Shown here piece after piece: positions 22,898 through 31,539 of a stretch of DNA of 32,801 nt; position 1 is the first letter of the stretch; each line of letters begins with the position of its first letter. The stretch is from an uncultured Oscillospiraceae bacterium (lineage in GTDB: Bacteria > Bacillota > Clostridia > Oscillospirales > Oscillospiraceae). A program made the position numbers and the translations under genes. The stretch spans positions 1 through 32,801 of the forward strand of contig CANQII010000008.1 in the NCBI GenBank assembly GCA_947623875.1, given 5' to 3'. The notes under the pieces were generated by a model. It was not told where the DNA came from. It saw only the letters and a list, made by a program, of their open reading frames with translations, and did no database searches.

Positions 22898-24523
22898 ATG
22901 AGAAAATGGATCGCCCTTGTCCTTGCATTGACCCTTTTATTCTCCCTGGCGGCCTGCGGCGGCGACTCGGGAAGTAATGCAACCCAGCCCCCAGCCGACA
23001 GCGAGAACGTCACCCCAACGGAAGCCCCTGAGCAATCCGAGCCGCCGGCCCCGGAGGAGACACCGGCACCCATCCCGGTGGAGCTGGAGATCAGCGCCGA
23101 GGCCAACCCCCTGGTGGGTTTTGACGGCGACGGCAACCTGACCTACGGCGGCGACCCCGCTGCCCTGGTGGTGGACGACACTCTGTACCTGTATGTGGGC
23201 CATGACGTGGCCACCAACGAGGCATACAACATTCCGGAGTACCTCTGCTACTCCACCAAAGACCTGCAGAACTGGACCTATGAGGGCGTGGCCCTCAGCA
23301 TGGCAGACGTGTCCTGGGGCACCAAGGACGCCGCCTGGGCTTCCCAGTGCGCCCGCCACTACAGCGAGGCGGAGGGCAAGGACATGTACTACCTGTACAC
23401 CTGCTCCTGGGACACCACAGACTCCGGCAAACAGTCCATCGGCGTGGCGGTGTCCGACAGCCCCACCGGCCCCTTCGTAGACATCGGCGTCCCCATTGTG
23501 AAGGGCTCCTTCACCACCGATGAGACCTCCGGCTGGAACGACATCGACCCCACTGTCTGGATCGAGACCGATGAGAACGGGGAAGAGCACCGCTACCTCT
23601 GCTGGGGCAACGGCAAGGTCTATATCTGCGAGCTGAACGAGGACATGATCTCCGTCAAGGACTATGACGGCGATGGCCAGATCCTCTTCGGTACCGATAT
23701 CCGCAGCAAGCACACCCCGGACGGCTACACCGAGGCCCCCTGGCTGTACCGCCAGAAGGACGAAGACGGCAACTACTACGGCAATTACTACCTCTTCTAT
23801 GCCCACGGCTGGCGGGAGGATATGGCCTACGCCATCCTGGACGGCGATGACCTGATGAATGATGATTTCTTCTATGAGGAGACCATCATGGAGCACTCTG
23901 CCACCTCCAACACCAACCACATGGCGGTGGTGGACTTCCTGGGCAAGACCTGGTTCATCTACCACAACGGCTCTCTACCCCACGGCAGCGGCTTCCGGCG
24001 GGTGGCCTGCATCGAGGAGCTCAAGTTCGATGAGGACGGCTATGTGCAGCACATGGAGGAGACCGCATCCGGCCCCTTCGGTACAGCCTCCACCATCACC
24101 GCCCTGAACGGGGAAGTGCTCCAGCACGCACCCTTCAAGAACTCCGGCGCCGATGACGACTACCCCTACAAGGACATCGCCCTGGGCACCTTCGATGACG
24201 CCGCAGACCTGGATGGGCAGTGGGTGATCCTGGCCGGCAAGGCCAGCCCCAATGACCCCTACACTGTGTCCATCGTCTCTCAGAATAAAGCCGGCCTCTA
24301 CATCTCTGCAAACGAGGCAGGCGTGTATCTGAGCCAGGACTGGGATGGCTATCAGAGCAATTCCATGACCTTCAAGACCGTAAGCGGTCTCGCCGGGGAA
24401 GGGGTCTCCTTCGAGTGCGTGACCATGCCGGGACAGTATCTGACCCTCTCCGGCGGCAAGTTGTCTGTCTCTGATGGGACAGACGCCCAGGCGGCCAGCT
24501 TTGTGGTTGCCCCGGTGCAGTAG
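22898..24523 (+). CDS. Secreted GH43 lipoprotein with CBM42-like arabinose-binding domain
   Basis: 541 residues from ATG 22898 with AGGAGGAG 8 bases upstream. A lipoprotein signal peptide ends in the lipobox LAAC (Cys about residue 21), followed by a Pro/Glu-rich spacer to about 65. The GH43 five-blade propeller has catalytic Asp86 (GGDPAALVVD), Asp217 (WNDIDPTVW) and Glu279 (YTEAPWL). Residues about 440-541 resemble AbfB/CBM42, which binds arabinofuranose side chains (KAGLYISANEAGVYLSQDWD, MPGQYLTL, AASFVVAP). The likely activity is alpha-L-arabinofuranosidase or a related debranching enzyme at the cell surface. The gene belongs with araA and the next GH43 gene. Exact linkage specificity cannot be read. 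Confidence 0.9.
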   Translation: MRKWIALVLALTLLFSLAACGGDSGSNATQPPADSENVTPTEAPEQSEPPAPEETPAPIPVELEISAEANPLVGFDGDGNLTYGGDPAALVVDDTLYLYVGHDVATNEAYNIPEYLCYSTKDLQNWTYEGVALSMADVSWGTKDAAWASQCARHYSEAEGKDMYYLYTCSWDTTDSGKQSIGVAVSDSPTGPFVDIGVPIVKGSFTTDETSGWNDIDPTVWIETDENGEEHRYLCWGNGKVYICELNEDMISVKDYDGDGQILFGTDIRSKHTPDGYTEAPWLYRQKDEDGNYYGNYYLFYAHGWREDMAYAILDGDDLMNDDFFYEETIMEHSATSNTNHMAVVDFLGKTWFIYHNGSLPHGSGFRRVACIEELKFDEDGYVQHMEETASGPFGTASTITALNGEVLQHAPFKNSGADDDYPYKDIALGTFDDAADLDGQWVILAGKASPNDPYTVSIVSQNKAGLYISANEAGVYLSQDWDGYQSNSMTFKTVSGLAGEGVSFECVTMPGQYLTLSGGKLSVSDGTDAQAASFVVAPVQ

Positions 24524-24595
24524 CGCCTTTCATTCTGCAACAGAGCGGAATTGTGAGAGAATACACAAAATCTTCCATTGGAAAGGAGCTCAGGT

Positions 24596-26224
24596 ATGAA
24601 AAGAAGAGTCTTATCTCTGGTGCTGACCCTCGCCATGCTGCTGGTGCTCCTGGCAGGCTGCGGCGGAGGCGGAGAATCCACCCCCACCGATGCCCCAACC
24701 CAGGACCCCGCCACCCAAGCGCCGGCGACTGAGGCACCGGAGGCCACAGATCCCCCTGCTGATGACGGCCGGGACTACGACTTCAACGCGGACATCAGCG
24801 CGTATCCCACAGCGAACATCTCTTCCCAGGGTGTGGGCGTACACGACCCCTCCATCCTGCGGGTGGGCGACACCTACTACATCTACGGCTCTCACATGGC
24901 CTCTGCCAAGAGCACAGACCTGTTCCACTGGGAGCGGATGTCCGATGGATACAGCGCCGGCAACCCGATTTTCGGTGCCATCTACGACAAGTATGACGAG
25001 GCCTTCGCCTATACCGGCACCACAGAGAGCATCATCCCCACCACCGGCAGCGATGCTGTGTGGGCTCCGGATGTGAAGTACAACGAGACGTTGGGCAAGT
25101 ACGTGATGTACTACTGCACCTCCTCCACCTTCAACGCATCCAACCTCTGCTACGCCTTCTCCGACACCCCGGACGGCAACTTCGAGTGGCAGGGCGCTTT
25201 GATCTACTCCGGTTTTGATGCGGACACCATCCAGTACACCAATGTGCTGGATTATGTGGACGAGGAGACCGCGCTGTCCCGCTATGTGAAGGGCAAGAGC
25301 GGCTACAAGTTTGAGGAGTGGCCCAACGCCATTGACCCCACCTGGTTCACCGATGCAGACGGGAAAGACTGGCTGGTGTACGGCTCCTGGTCCGGCGGCA
25401 TCTTCCTGCTGGAGATCGACCCGACTACGGGCCTTGTGATCCACCCCGAGGACGACCCGGAGAACGATGTAGATGCCTACTTCGGCAAGAAGCTTGTGGG
25501 CGGCGGCCATGAGTCCATGGAGGCCCCCTACATCCTCTACGACGCTGAGAGCCAGTATTACTACCTCTACGTCTCGTACGGCAGCCTGAACCGGGAGGGC
25601 GGCTATCAGATCCGCGTCTTCCGCAGCGAGAATCCGGACGGCCCGTATGTGGACATGAACGGGATGAATCTGGGCGCCAACCTGGACAACTCCCAGTATG
25701 GCCTGAAGCTCTCCGGCAACTACATGCTGCCCAGTCTGAAGGTGGGTTACATGGCCACCGGCCACAACTCCGCCTTCATCGACAACGACGGCAAGCGCTA
25801 CATCGTCTATCACACTCGGTTTGACGCCGGCAATGAGACCCACTCCCCCAGGGTGCACCAGTATCTGCTGAATGAGGACGGCTGGCCCTGCATGCTGCCC
25901 TATCAGACCCAGGGCGAGACGGTGGGTACTTACACCGAGGAAGATGTGATCGGACGCTGGTTCTACGTGAATCAGGGGACCTACATCAGCGCCACCATCG
26001 CCCAGCCCATCGTGATGTATCTGAACGATGATCACACGGTGAAGGTGATCGACGAGGACGGCACCTGGTCCATGGATCCCGACACCCACTTTATCACCAT
26101 CACCCTCTCCAACAAGGAGTACAAGGGCGTCCTCTGTGCCATGAAGGATGAGGCCGGCACCGACTGCATGACCTTCTCCGTGGTGGGGCAGAACGCCAGC
26201 CTCTGGGGAGTGAAGTACGAATGA
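24596..26224 (+). CDS. Secreted GH43 lipoprotein, endo-arabinanase type
   Basis: 542 residues from ATG 24596 with AAAGGAG upstream. A signal peptide with lipobox LAGC (Cys about 22) and a Thr/Pro/Ala spacer precede the GH43 propeller: Asp84 (VHDPSIL), Asp247 (NAIDPTW) and Glu309 (SMEAPYI). HSPRVHQYLLNEDGWPCMLP and the following beta domain (VIGRWFYVNQG...) match the C-terminal domain of arabinan endo-1,5-alpha-L-arabinosidases. It would cut the arabinan backbone outside the cell into oligomers for the importer. Its stop overlaps the start of the small membrane gene by ATGA. Confidence 0.9.
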   Translation: MKRRVLSLVLTLAMLLVLLAGCGGGGESTPTDAPTQDPATQAPATEAPEATDPPADDGRDYDFNADISAYPTANISSQGVGVHDPSILRVGDTYYIYGSHMASAKSTDLFHWERMSDGYSAGNPIFGAIYDKYDEAFAYTGTTESIIPTTGSDAVWAPDVKYNETLGKYVMYYCTSSTFNASNLCYAFSDTPDGNFEWQGALIYSGFDADTIQYTNVLDYVDEETALSRYVKGKSGYKFEEWPNAIDPTWFTDADGKDWLVYGSWSGGIFLLEIDPTTGLVIHPEDDPENDVDAYFGKKLVGGGHESMEAPYILYDAESQYYYLYVSYGSLNREGGYQIRVFRSENPDGPYVDMNGMNLGANLDNSQYGLKLSGNYMLPSLKVGYMATGHNSAFIDNDGKRYIVYHTRFDAGNETHSPRVHQYLLNEDGWPCMLPYQTQGETVGTYTEEDVIGRWFYVNQGTYISATIAQPIVMYLNDDHTVKVIDEDGTWSMDPDTHFITITLSNKEYKGVLCAMKDEAGTDCMTFSVVGQNASLWGVKYE

Positions 26225-26613
26225 ATCCGGAGGAATTGAGTCCGGAGATGCGCAAGCTGCTGTTCGGGGTAGACGTGGTAGACGATGAACCCACTGCAGT
26301 AGAGCCCATCACCAAGAAGCGGCGGAGGAAGCTCCACGAGATGCCGGGCTTCCGGAGACGCCACAACTCCTACTACGCCGGCATGTCCAAGAAGCAGATC
26401 GCCGTAGACACCGCCAAGACCACTGCCCAGTGGGTGGGCGGCACGGTATTCTTCTTCTTCTACTGGCTGGCCATGCTGCTGATCTTCTCCTTGCTGCTCC
26501 TCAGCTACTGGCATGTGAAGATCCTCACCCTCATCATCGCGTCCGCCGTACTGGCAGTGATCAGCTCCCTGATCTACGGCTACGTGCTGGTCCACCGAAA
26601 GTTCTACTACTGA
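26221..26613 (+). CDS. Small two-helix membrane protein, unknown function
   Basis: 130 residues. Its ATG overlaps the TGA of the GH43 gene (ATGA), so it is translated with it. A hydrophilic, basic N-terminal half (KKRRRKLHEMPGFRRRHNSY) is followed by two hydrophobic helices (about 68-95 and 98-122) and the end VLVHRKFYY. I do not recognise a family. Coupling to a secreted lipoprotein enzyme suggests a membrane or export role, but this is inference. Confidence 0.65.
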   Translation: MNPEELSPEMRKLLFGVDVVDDEPTAVEPITKKRRRKLHEMPGFRRRHNSYYAGMSKKQIAVDTAKTTAQWVGGTVFFFFYWLAMLLIFSLLLLSYWHVKILTLIIASAVLAVISSLIYGYVLVHRKFYY

Positions 26614-26660
26614 GCAAAAAAAGACAAACCGCCGTCTCGGATGAGACGTGCGGCTTGTCT
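26614..26660 (-). terminator. Terminator of the intracellular GH43 gene
   Basis: An interrupted stem (26622-26640 with 26645-26660: AGACAA/TTGTCT, CCGC/GCGG, GTCTC/GAGAC) is followed on the minus strand by TTTTTTT (26621-26615). It may also halt the plus-strand genes that converge here. Confidence 0.8.
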
Positions 26661-26689
26661 CGTAAGGATTCGAAAGGGGAGGGCAGGCG

Positions 26690-28009
26690 TCACTTCGTTA
26701 TCAGCTTTCCCCACACCGCCTGGTCCCTCTGGTCCAGGCCGGTGAGGCAGAGGCAGCTGCCTCCGTTCTCCAGGTCCGGCGCCGTATGTACCACGCAGCG
26801 CTGGAAGAGGGGATCGGTGGCGGAGAGGTGACAAACCTCAGATCGCTTCTGACTCCCATCCAGGTAATCGAAGTGGATGAGCTCCCACTCCCCGGTCTTC
26901 GGCTGCTGGGGCGTCAGGTCCTGACCACCGAAGGGCTCCGGGGAGAGCACCGGCCAGCCGTCCACGAAGTACATAGGGCGCACTGTCATGTAGAACCGGC
27001 GGAAGGACAGTCTACCGTCCCGCTCCCGTTTGCGGTTCACCTTGGACCCGTCCCGCATGTGGTGGACGAAGAACCAGGCGTTCCGCTGGGGGTCTAAGAA
27101 GGGGACTCCGTGACCCGGACCCCGGATGCCGCCCCAGCTCCAGCCCGCATCCGTATTGCCTACGGCAGGGGACTTGGCCCGGAACTGATAGCTTCCGGCC
27201 AGCTTCTCGCCTAACGTCTCTCCCCGGAGGTCCCGGCCGTGCCGGTCCAGATAGGGTCCGGCAGGGGAGGTGCTCCGGCCCACCCGGATGTCGTAGGTGT
27301 CCCCCAGCCAACCATAGGACTGGAACAGGTAAAAGTAGCCTGTCTCCGGGACAAAGGTTGCGGCGGGGCCCTCCGGTCCATCGATGAGGACGGGATCGGA
27401 CTTGTGGGAGATGCAGGTGCCCAGATCTTTGGGTTTCCCGTTAAGGGGCAGGCCAGTGGCAGGGTCCAGCTCCTTCAAAAAGATCCCGCCGAAGAAAGAG
27501 CCGTACACCAGATACACCCGATTTCCGTCCCGAAGGATGTGGGGATCGATGGCATTGGGGTAGGTGTCATCCGTACCCCAGGTGTCTGCCACAACCCCAC
27601 GGTTTTCAAATGGTCCCTGGGGCTGGGAGGCCACCGCCAGCCAGATCCGGGACTCGGAGCTTCCAAAAGCCCGAGTGGCGGCGTAGTACATGTGGTACTC
27701 GCCATTGGCGTACTCCACAAAGGGAGCCCAGAAACTTCTGGTCTTCTGAAACATGGGGCCGTTGTCCTGGCCCTGGAGCACCGCTTCCTGGGAGAGGGCC
27801 GTGCCGTGATACTGCCAGGTGACGAGATCGTCTGAGGACCGCACCGGGATGCCGATGACGTCCTGGACACCCAGAATTGGCCCGTAGGCATCGGTGCAGT
27901 ACGACCAGTACTTCCGGGATACCGGATCCCACATCATCCCGGGATCATGGGCTCCCGCCACCGGATTGCGGTGGATGTCATACTCATTGAGAAGCAGAGG
28001 AACTTGCAT
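26690..28009 (-). CDS. Intracellular GH43 arabinan/arabino-oligosaccharide hydrolase
   Basis: 439 residues from ATG 28009, chosen because GAAGGAAA lies just upstream and MQVPLLLNEYDIHRNPV is a normal start; there is no signal peptide, unlike the two neighbours. The GH43 residues are Asp22 (AGAHDPGMM), Asp155 (NAIDPHIL) and Glu213 (GPEGPAATF). PHIL, LVYGSFFGGIF and GPGHGVPFLDPQRNAWFFVH fit the endo-arabinanase branch. It would break down imported arabino-oligomers in the cytoplasm. It is transcribed against the other genes, from its own promoter. Confidence 0.88.
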   Translation of the reverse strand: MQVPLLLNEYDIHRNPVAGAHDPGMMWDPVSRKYWSYCTDAYGPILGVQDVIGIPVRSSDDLVTWQYHGTALSQEAVLQGQDNGPMFQKTRSFWAPFVEYANGEYHMYYAATRAFGSSESRIWLAVASQPQGPFENRGVVADTWGTDDTYPNAIDPHILRDGNRVYLVYGSFFGGIFLKELDPATGLPLNGKPKDLGTCISHKSDPVLIDGPEGPAATFVPETGYFYLFQSYGWLGDTYDIRVGRSTSPAGPYLDRHGRDLRGETLGEKLAGSYQFRAKSPAVGNTDAGWSWGGIRGPGHGVPFLDPQRNAWFFVHHMRDGSKVNRKRERDGRLSFRRFYMTVRPMYFVDGWPVLSPEPFGGQDLTPQQPKTGEWELIHFDYLDGSQKRSEVCHLSATDPLFQRCVVHTAPDLENGGSCLCLTGLDQRDQAVWGKLITK

Positions 28010-28071
28010 TGAAATTTCCTTCTTTCGAGGATCCGCCTTGTGTTGAGACGGCGAATTGGTTCGGGGCATGA

Positions 28072-28100
28072 AGATAACACGGCCCCGGGGAAATTGTCAA
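28072..28100 (-). promoter_or_regulatory. Promoter of the intracellular GH43 gene
   Basis: Consensus TTGACA (28100-28095), 17 bases containing the palindrome CCCCGGGG, and TTATCT (28077-28072) on the minus strand. Confidence 0.8.
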
Positions 28101-28328
28101 GCACCACTTTAGTCACATTTGTTGTTCAAAACTTTGGTACGGCGGCAGCCGCGTTCTATGACAGCAAGCAGAAAACCCTTTGTATGTTGATCAGAATCTG
28201 AACCGAGACCCCCGGTTTTGAAGCCGGCGAAGGCCCCCGTCCAGCGATGACCTCCAGCGGGAGGTAACTTTGAAACATCTGGGAGGAGTTAACATGAAAG
28301 CTGGCCCATAGAGATGCTAATGAAGTTC

Positions 28329-28342
28329 GTGTGTGAACACAC
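28329..28342. promoter_or_regulatory. Short inverted repeat GTGTGT-GA-ACACAC
   Basis: Perfect 6-base arms in the 530-base divergent region between the intracellular GH43 and importer genes, about 200 bases before the binding-protein start. Operator use is a guess. Confidence 0.3.
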
Positions 28343-28429
28343 AGTTCCTTCTTTTCCCAGCGGACCGCAGTTCGCTTGAGAAAGGCAAGGCGCTGCAGCA
28401 AGATCCCTGATCTTTACCAGTCCACGATG

Positions 28430-28484
28430 GAAAGGGAAGATCCCTTTCTACCATGGCGTTCTGCCATGATGTGCGATTCGCACA
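28430..28484. promoter_or_regulatory. Three adjacent hairpins/palindromes before the binding-protein gene
   Basis: GAAAGGGA/TCCCTTTC (28430-28448), CATGGC/GCCATG (28452-28468) and TGTGCGA-T-TCGCACA (28470-28484) follow each other closely. The last has the symmetric shape of a LacI-type operator. The ribosome site comes about 48 bases later. I see no clear -35/-10 pair for this gene. Confidence 0.45.
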
Positions 28485-28543
28485 GATATATTTTACGCGC
28501 CGGAGACGGATATCGCCCCCGGACGTGCACTAAGGAGGACAAC

Positions 28544-31525
28544 ATGAGGGACAGGAAAGTATTCAAAAAACTCGGAAGCGGCCTTTCCCTAGCGCTGGCG
28601 GTCGTCCTGATCATCGCGCTGTTTCCGAGGATACCTGCATCAGCGGATGCCGGCGCCTCTTCCGGAGGCGGTGGATCCGCGACCTATGATGCACAGTACG
28701 TCAGCGAGAGAATTTCCAATAACTACACCAAAGTAAGCGCAGGCTACACGTCCTCCCCTTACTCCGGTGCAGACGTGGTGATTTCCGCCGCTGACGCAGC
28801 TACGGGTGAGACGGATGCAAAAACAACGTCTGACACCCGTGATTACGCCGGCGCTAGCCAGGTTCTGGATGTGACCGCAGGCAACGTCGTGGAGCTGACT
28901 GTCGATGTACCCCAGAAGGCACAGTATGCCATCGCATTCGACTATCTCTCCTACGACAACTCCATTCTCCCCATTGAATTCTCAATGGAAGTGGATGGCG
29001 CGTACCCCTACTACGAGGCCCGCAATGTGAAGCTGCAGTCTAGCTGGCTTCCCAAGGCAGAAAAATCCTACGACCGCTACGGCGATGAGGTTGTGACCGT
29101 GCCCGATAAGGCCATCCAGTGGGAGCATGCCTCCTTCAAGGACAGCTCATACCGGCGCACCGCAGCCCTTCTCGTGGAACTGGACGCAGGCGAGCACACC
29201 TTCCGCTTCAAGGTGAAGAGCGGCAACTTCCTGATGGGCAGCATGAGTCTCACCGCCCCGGAGCAGATTCCGGAGTACAGCCAGTCTCAGGCCACTTCCG
29301 GCGGCAACATTATCACCCTTGAGGCTGAGAACTACACCTACACCAATGACTCCTCCATCCACCCCAAGTCGGATGTGGCCAGCGGCGTAGAGCCCAACTC
29401 CGTAAAGGACTCCGTTTTGAACACCATCGATGCCGACTCCTTCGAGGAAGCTGGCAAGACCGTGACCTACGAGTTTGATGTGCCCCAGGAAGGCGACTAC
29501 TACATCGCCATGAACTACAAGCAGTCCGGCAAGAACGACTTCCCGGTGTTCATGGACATCCGTGTGGACGGGAAGATCCCCAACACCGCTTTTGAATCCT
29601 ACTCTGTGGCCTACAACACAAAGTATCAGATCAAGAGCCTGACGGACAAGGACGGCAACAAGCTCACCGTTCACCTGACAGCAGGGAAGCACACCCTCTC
29701 CTACCAGATCACCCTGACCCCCATCTGCTACGTGCTGGAGGCTCTGGAGGAGATCATGGCAGGGGTCAATGACCTGGCCCTGGAGATCACCAAGGTTGCC
29801 GGTACCAACTCCGATAAGTACCGCGACCTGAAGCTCTCCCGCTACATCCCCGGTCTTGAGGATACCCTGAACGGCTATGCACAGCAGCTGGAAGACCTGG
29901 AGGCCAGCGCAGTGCCGCTCACCGATGGCAAGAAGTCCGTGGCCGTCATGGCCTCCATGCTGATCGCTGCCGAGCAGCTTCGCTCCCTGGCAGACAGCCC
30001 GGATGAGATCCCGTACCGTATCGGCGAGCTGGCCTCCAGCACCAACTCCGTCAACCAGTATCTGGCCAACACCATCGACTCCCTCTTGGAGAACGCCACG
30101 GCCATTGACCGGATCTGGCTGTATGAAGAGGGCGCCACGCTGCCCAAGCTCCCCGGCTTCTTCCAGTCCATGGGTATGAGTATTCAGCGCTTCATCGCCT
30201 CCTTCACCGATCAGTCCTACTCTGCATCCAACATCGATAAGAGCCACCTGCAGATTTGGGTCAACCGCTCCAGTCAGTACGTCCAGCTGATGCAGAAGAT
30301 GATCGATGAGACCTTCACCCCGAGAACCGGCATTCAGGTGGATATCTCCATCATGCCGGACCAGTATAAGCTGGTTCTGGCCAACTCCTCCGGCACTGCC
30401 CCTGACGTGGCCACCGGCATCAACTACACCATTCCCTACGAGCTGGCCGTCCGCGGCGCTCTGGTGGATATGGCCCAGTTCCCGGACTTCCAGCAGACCG
30501 CAGCGCCCTATGAGCCCGGCTTCTTCCTCACCGGCACCATCGGCAACTCCGTGTACTCCATGCCTGAGACCATGAACTTCTGGGTGCTTGTCTACCGCAC
30601 CGACGTTCTGGAGAAGCTGGGTCTGGAAGTGCCCAACACCATGGATGATGTCATTGACATGCTGCCTGAGCTGCAGATGCGTGGTTTGAACTTCTACTAT
30701 CCCACCGCCGGCATGGCTGCTATGCGGAACTTCCACGGCACCACACCGCTGCTCTTCCAGCACGGCGGCTCCCTCTACTCCGGGGTAGCCCAGGACGGCA
30801 CCACCTTCGGCAGCGAGGCCTCTGTTGAGGGCTTCACCACCCTGACAGACCTCTTCACCGTCTATGACATGCCCGTGGATATCAGCAACTTCTATCAGCA
30901 TTTCCGCAACGGCGACATCCCCATCGGCATCTGTGACTATGGTACCTATAACCTGATCTCCAATGCAGCCCCCGAACTGGCCGGTTCCTGGAACATCGCC
31001 ATCGTCCCCGGCACCGAGCAGGCAGACGGCTCCATCGACCGCAGCACCTGCGGATGCGCCGAGTCCACCGTTATCTTCAAGAGTGACTCTACTCGCGAAG
31101 CCCAGGCATGGGAGTTCGTGAAGTGGTGGTCCTCCGCTGAGATCCAGGCCCAATTCGGCCAGACCATGCAGATCACCTACGGCGATGAGTACCTCTGGAC
31201 CACAGCCAACACCGAGGCCTTTGCCCAGCTGCCTCTGGACAGCGACCACAAGGAAGTCATCCTGCAGTTCATGAAGAACGTGGTTGACGTGGCCCGTGTC
31301 CCCGGCACCTACATGCTGGAGCGTGAGATGTCCAACGCCTTCAACTCCATCGTGGTAGACGGCGATAACGCCCAGTCCCGGATCGACAGCGCCGTTAAGG
31401 TCATCGACCGTGAGATGAAGAGAAAACTTGAGGAATTTGGATATACCGACAGCGATGGAAACACCATTACCCCCTATGTGATTCCCAACATCGAAAGCAT
31501 GTCCAAGATCTTAGGCAGAAATTGA
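28544..31525 (+). CDS. Large sugar ABC transporter substrate-binding protein with N-terminal binding-like domains
   Basis: 993 residues from ATG 28544, chosen because AAGGAGG is at 28532-28538 and a signal peptide follows (cleavage near ASA-DA, residue 34); an open frame upstream to 28376 has no ribosome site. Two beta-rich domains, about 47-245 and 256-395 (the second starting ITLEAENYTY), resemble CBM6/CBM35-like modules. A helical part, about 400-560, leads to a family 1 solute-binding domain, about 569-993 (YKLVLANSSGTAPDVATGIN, FWVLVYRTDVLEKLG, AWEFVKWWSSAEIQAQFG). Normal sugar-binding proteins have about 400-450 residues. No lipobox is visible, so the mode of anchoring is unclear. The two permeases follow at once, so it delivers the sugar, probably arabino-oligomers given the context. 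Confidence 0.88.
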   Translation: MRDRKVFKKLGSGLSLALAVVLIIALFPRIPASADAGASSGGGGSATYDAQYVSERISNNYTKVSAGYTSSPYSGADVVISAADAATGETDAKTTSDTRDYAGASQVLDVTAGNVVELTVDVPQKAQYAIAFDYLSYDNSILPIEFSMEVDGAYPYYEARNVKLQSSWLPKAEKSYDRYGDEVVTVPDKAIQWEHASFKDSSYRRTAALLVELDAGEHTFRFKVKSGNFLMGSMSLTAPEQIPEYSQSQATSGGNIITLEAENYTYTNDSSIHPKSDVASGVEPNSVKDSVLNTIDADSFEEAGKTVTYEFDVPQEGDYYIAMNYKQSGKNDFPVFMDIRVDGKIPNTAFESYSVAYNTKYQIKSLTDKDGNKLTVHLTAGKHTLSYQITLTPICYVLEALEEIMAGVNDLALEITKVAGTNSDKYRDLKLSRYIPGLEDTLNGYAQQLEDLEASAVPLTDGKKSVAVMASMLIAAEQLRSLADSPDEIPYRIGELASSTNSVNQYLANTIDSLLENATAIDRIWLYEEGATLPKLPGFFQSMGMSIQRFIASFTDQSYSASNIDKSHLQIWVNRSSQYVQLMQKMIDETFTPRTGIQVDISIMPDQYKLVLANSSGTAPDVATGINYTIPYELAVRGALVDMAQFPDFQQTAAPYEPGFFLTGTIGNSVYSMPETMNFWVLVYRTDVLEKLGLEVPNTMDDVIDMLPELQMRGLNFYYPTAGMAAMRNFHGTTPLLFQHGGSLYSGVAQDGTTFGSEASVEGFTTLTDLFTVYDMPVDISNFYQHFRNGDIPIGICDYGTYNLISNAAPELAGSWNIAIVPGTEQADGSIDRSTCGCAESTVIFKSDSTREAQAWEFVKWWSSAEIQAQFGQTMQITYGDEYLWTTANTEAFAQLPLDSDHKEVILQFMKNVVDVARVPGTYMLEREMSNAFNSIVVDGDNAQSRIDSAVKVIDREMKRKLEEFGYTDSDGNTITPYVIPNIESMSKILGRN

Positions 31526-31539
31526 GGAGGTGATCATCT

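Noticed and set aside
28293-28310. Five-codon reading frame (MKAGP) after a good GGGAGGAG site, possible leader peptide
   Set aside because: Very short, with no regulatory codon run and no attenuator hairpin with a T-run after it; the ribosome-like site may be chance.
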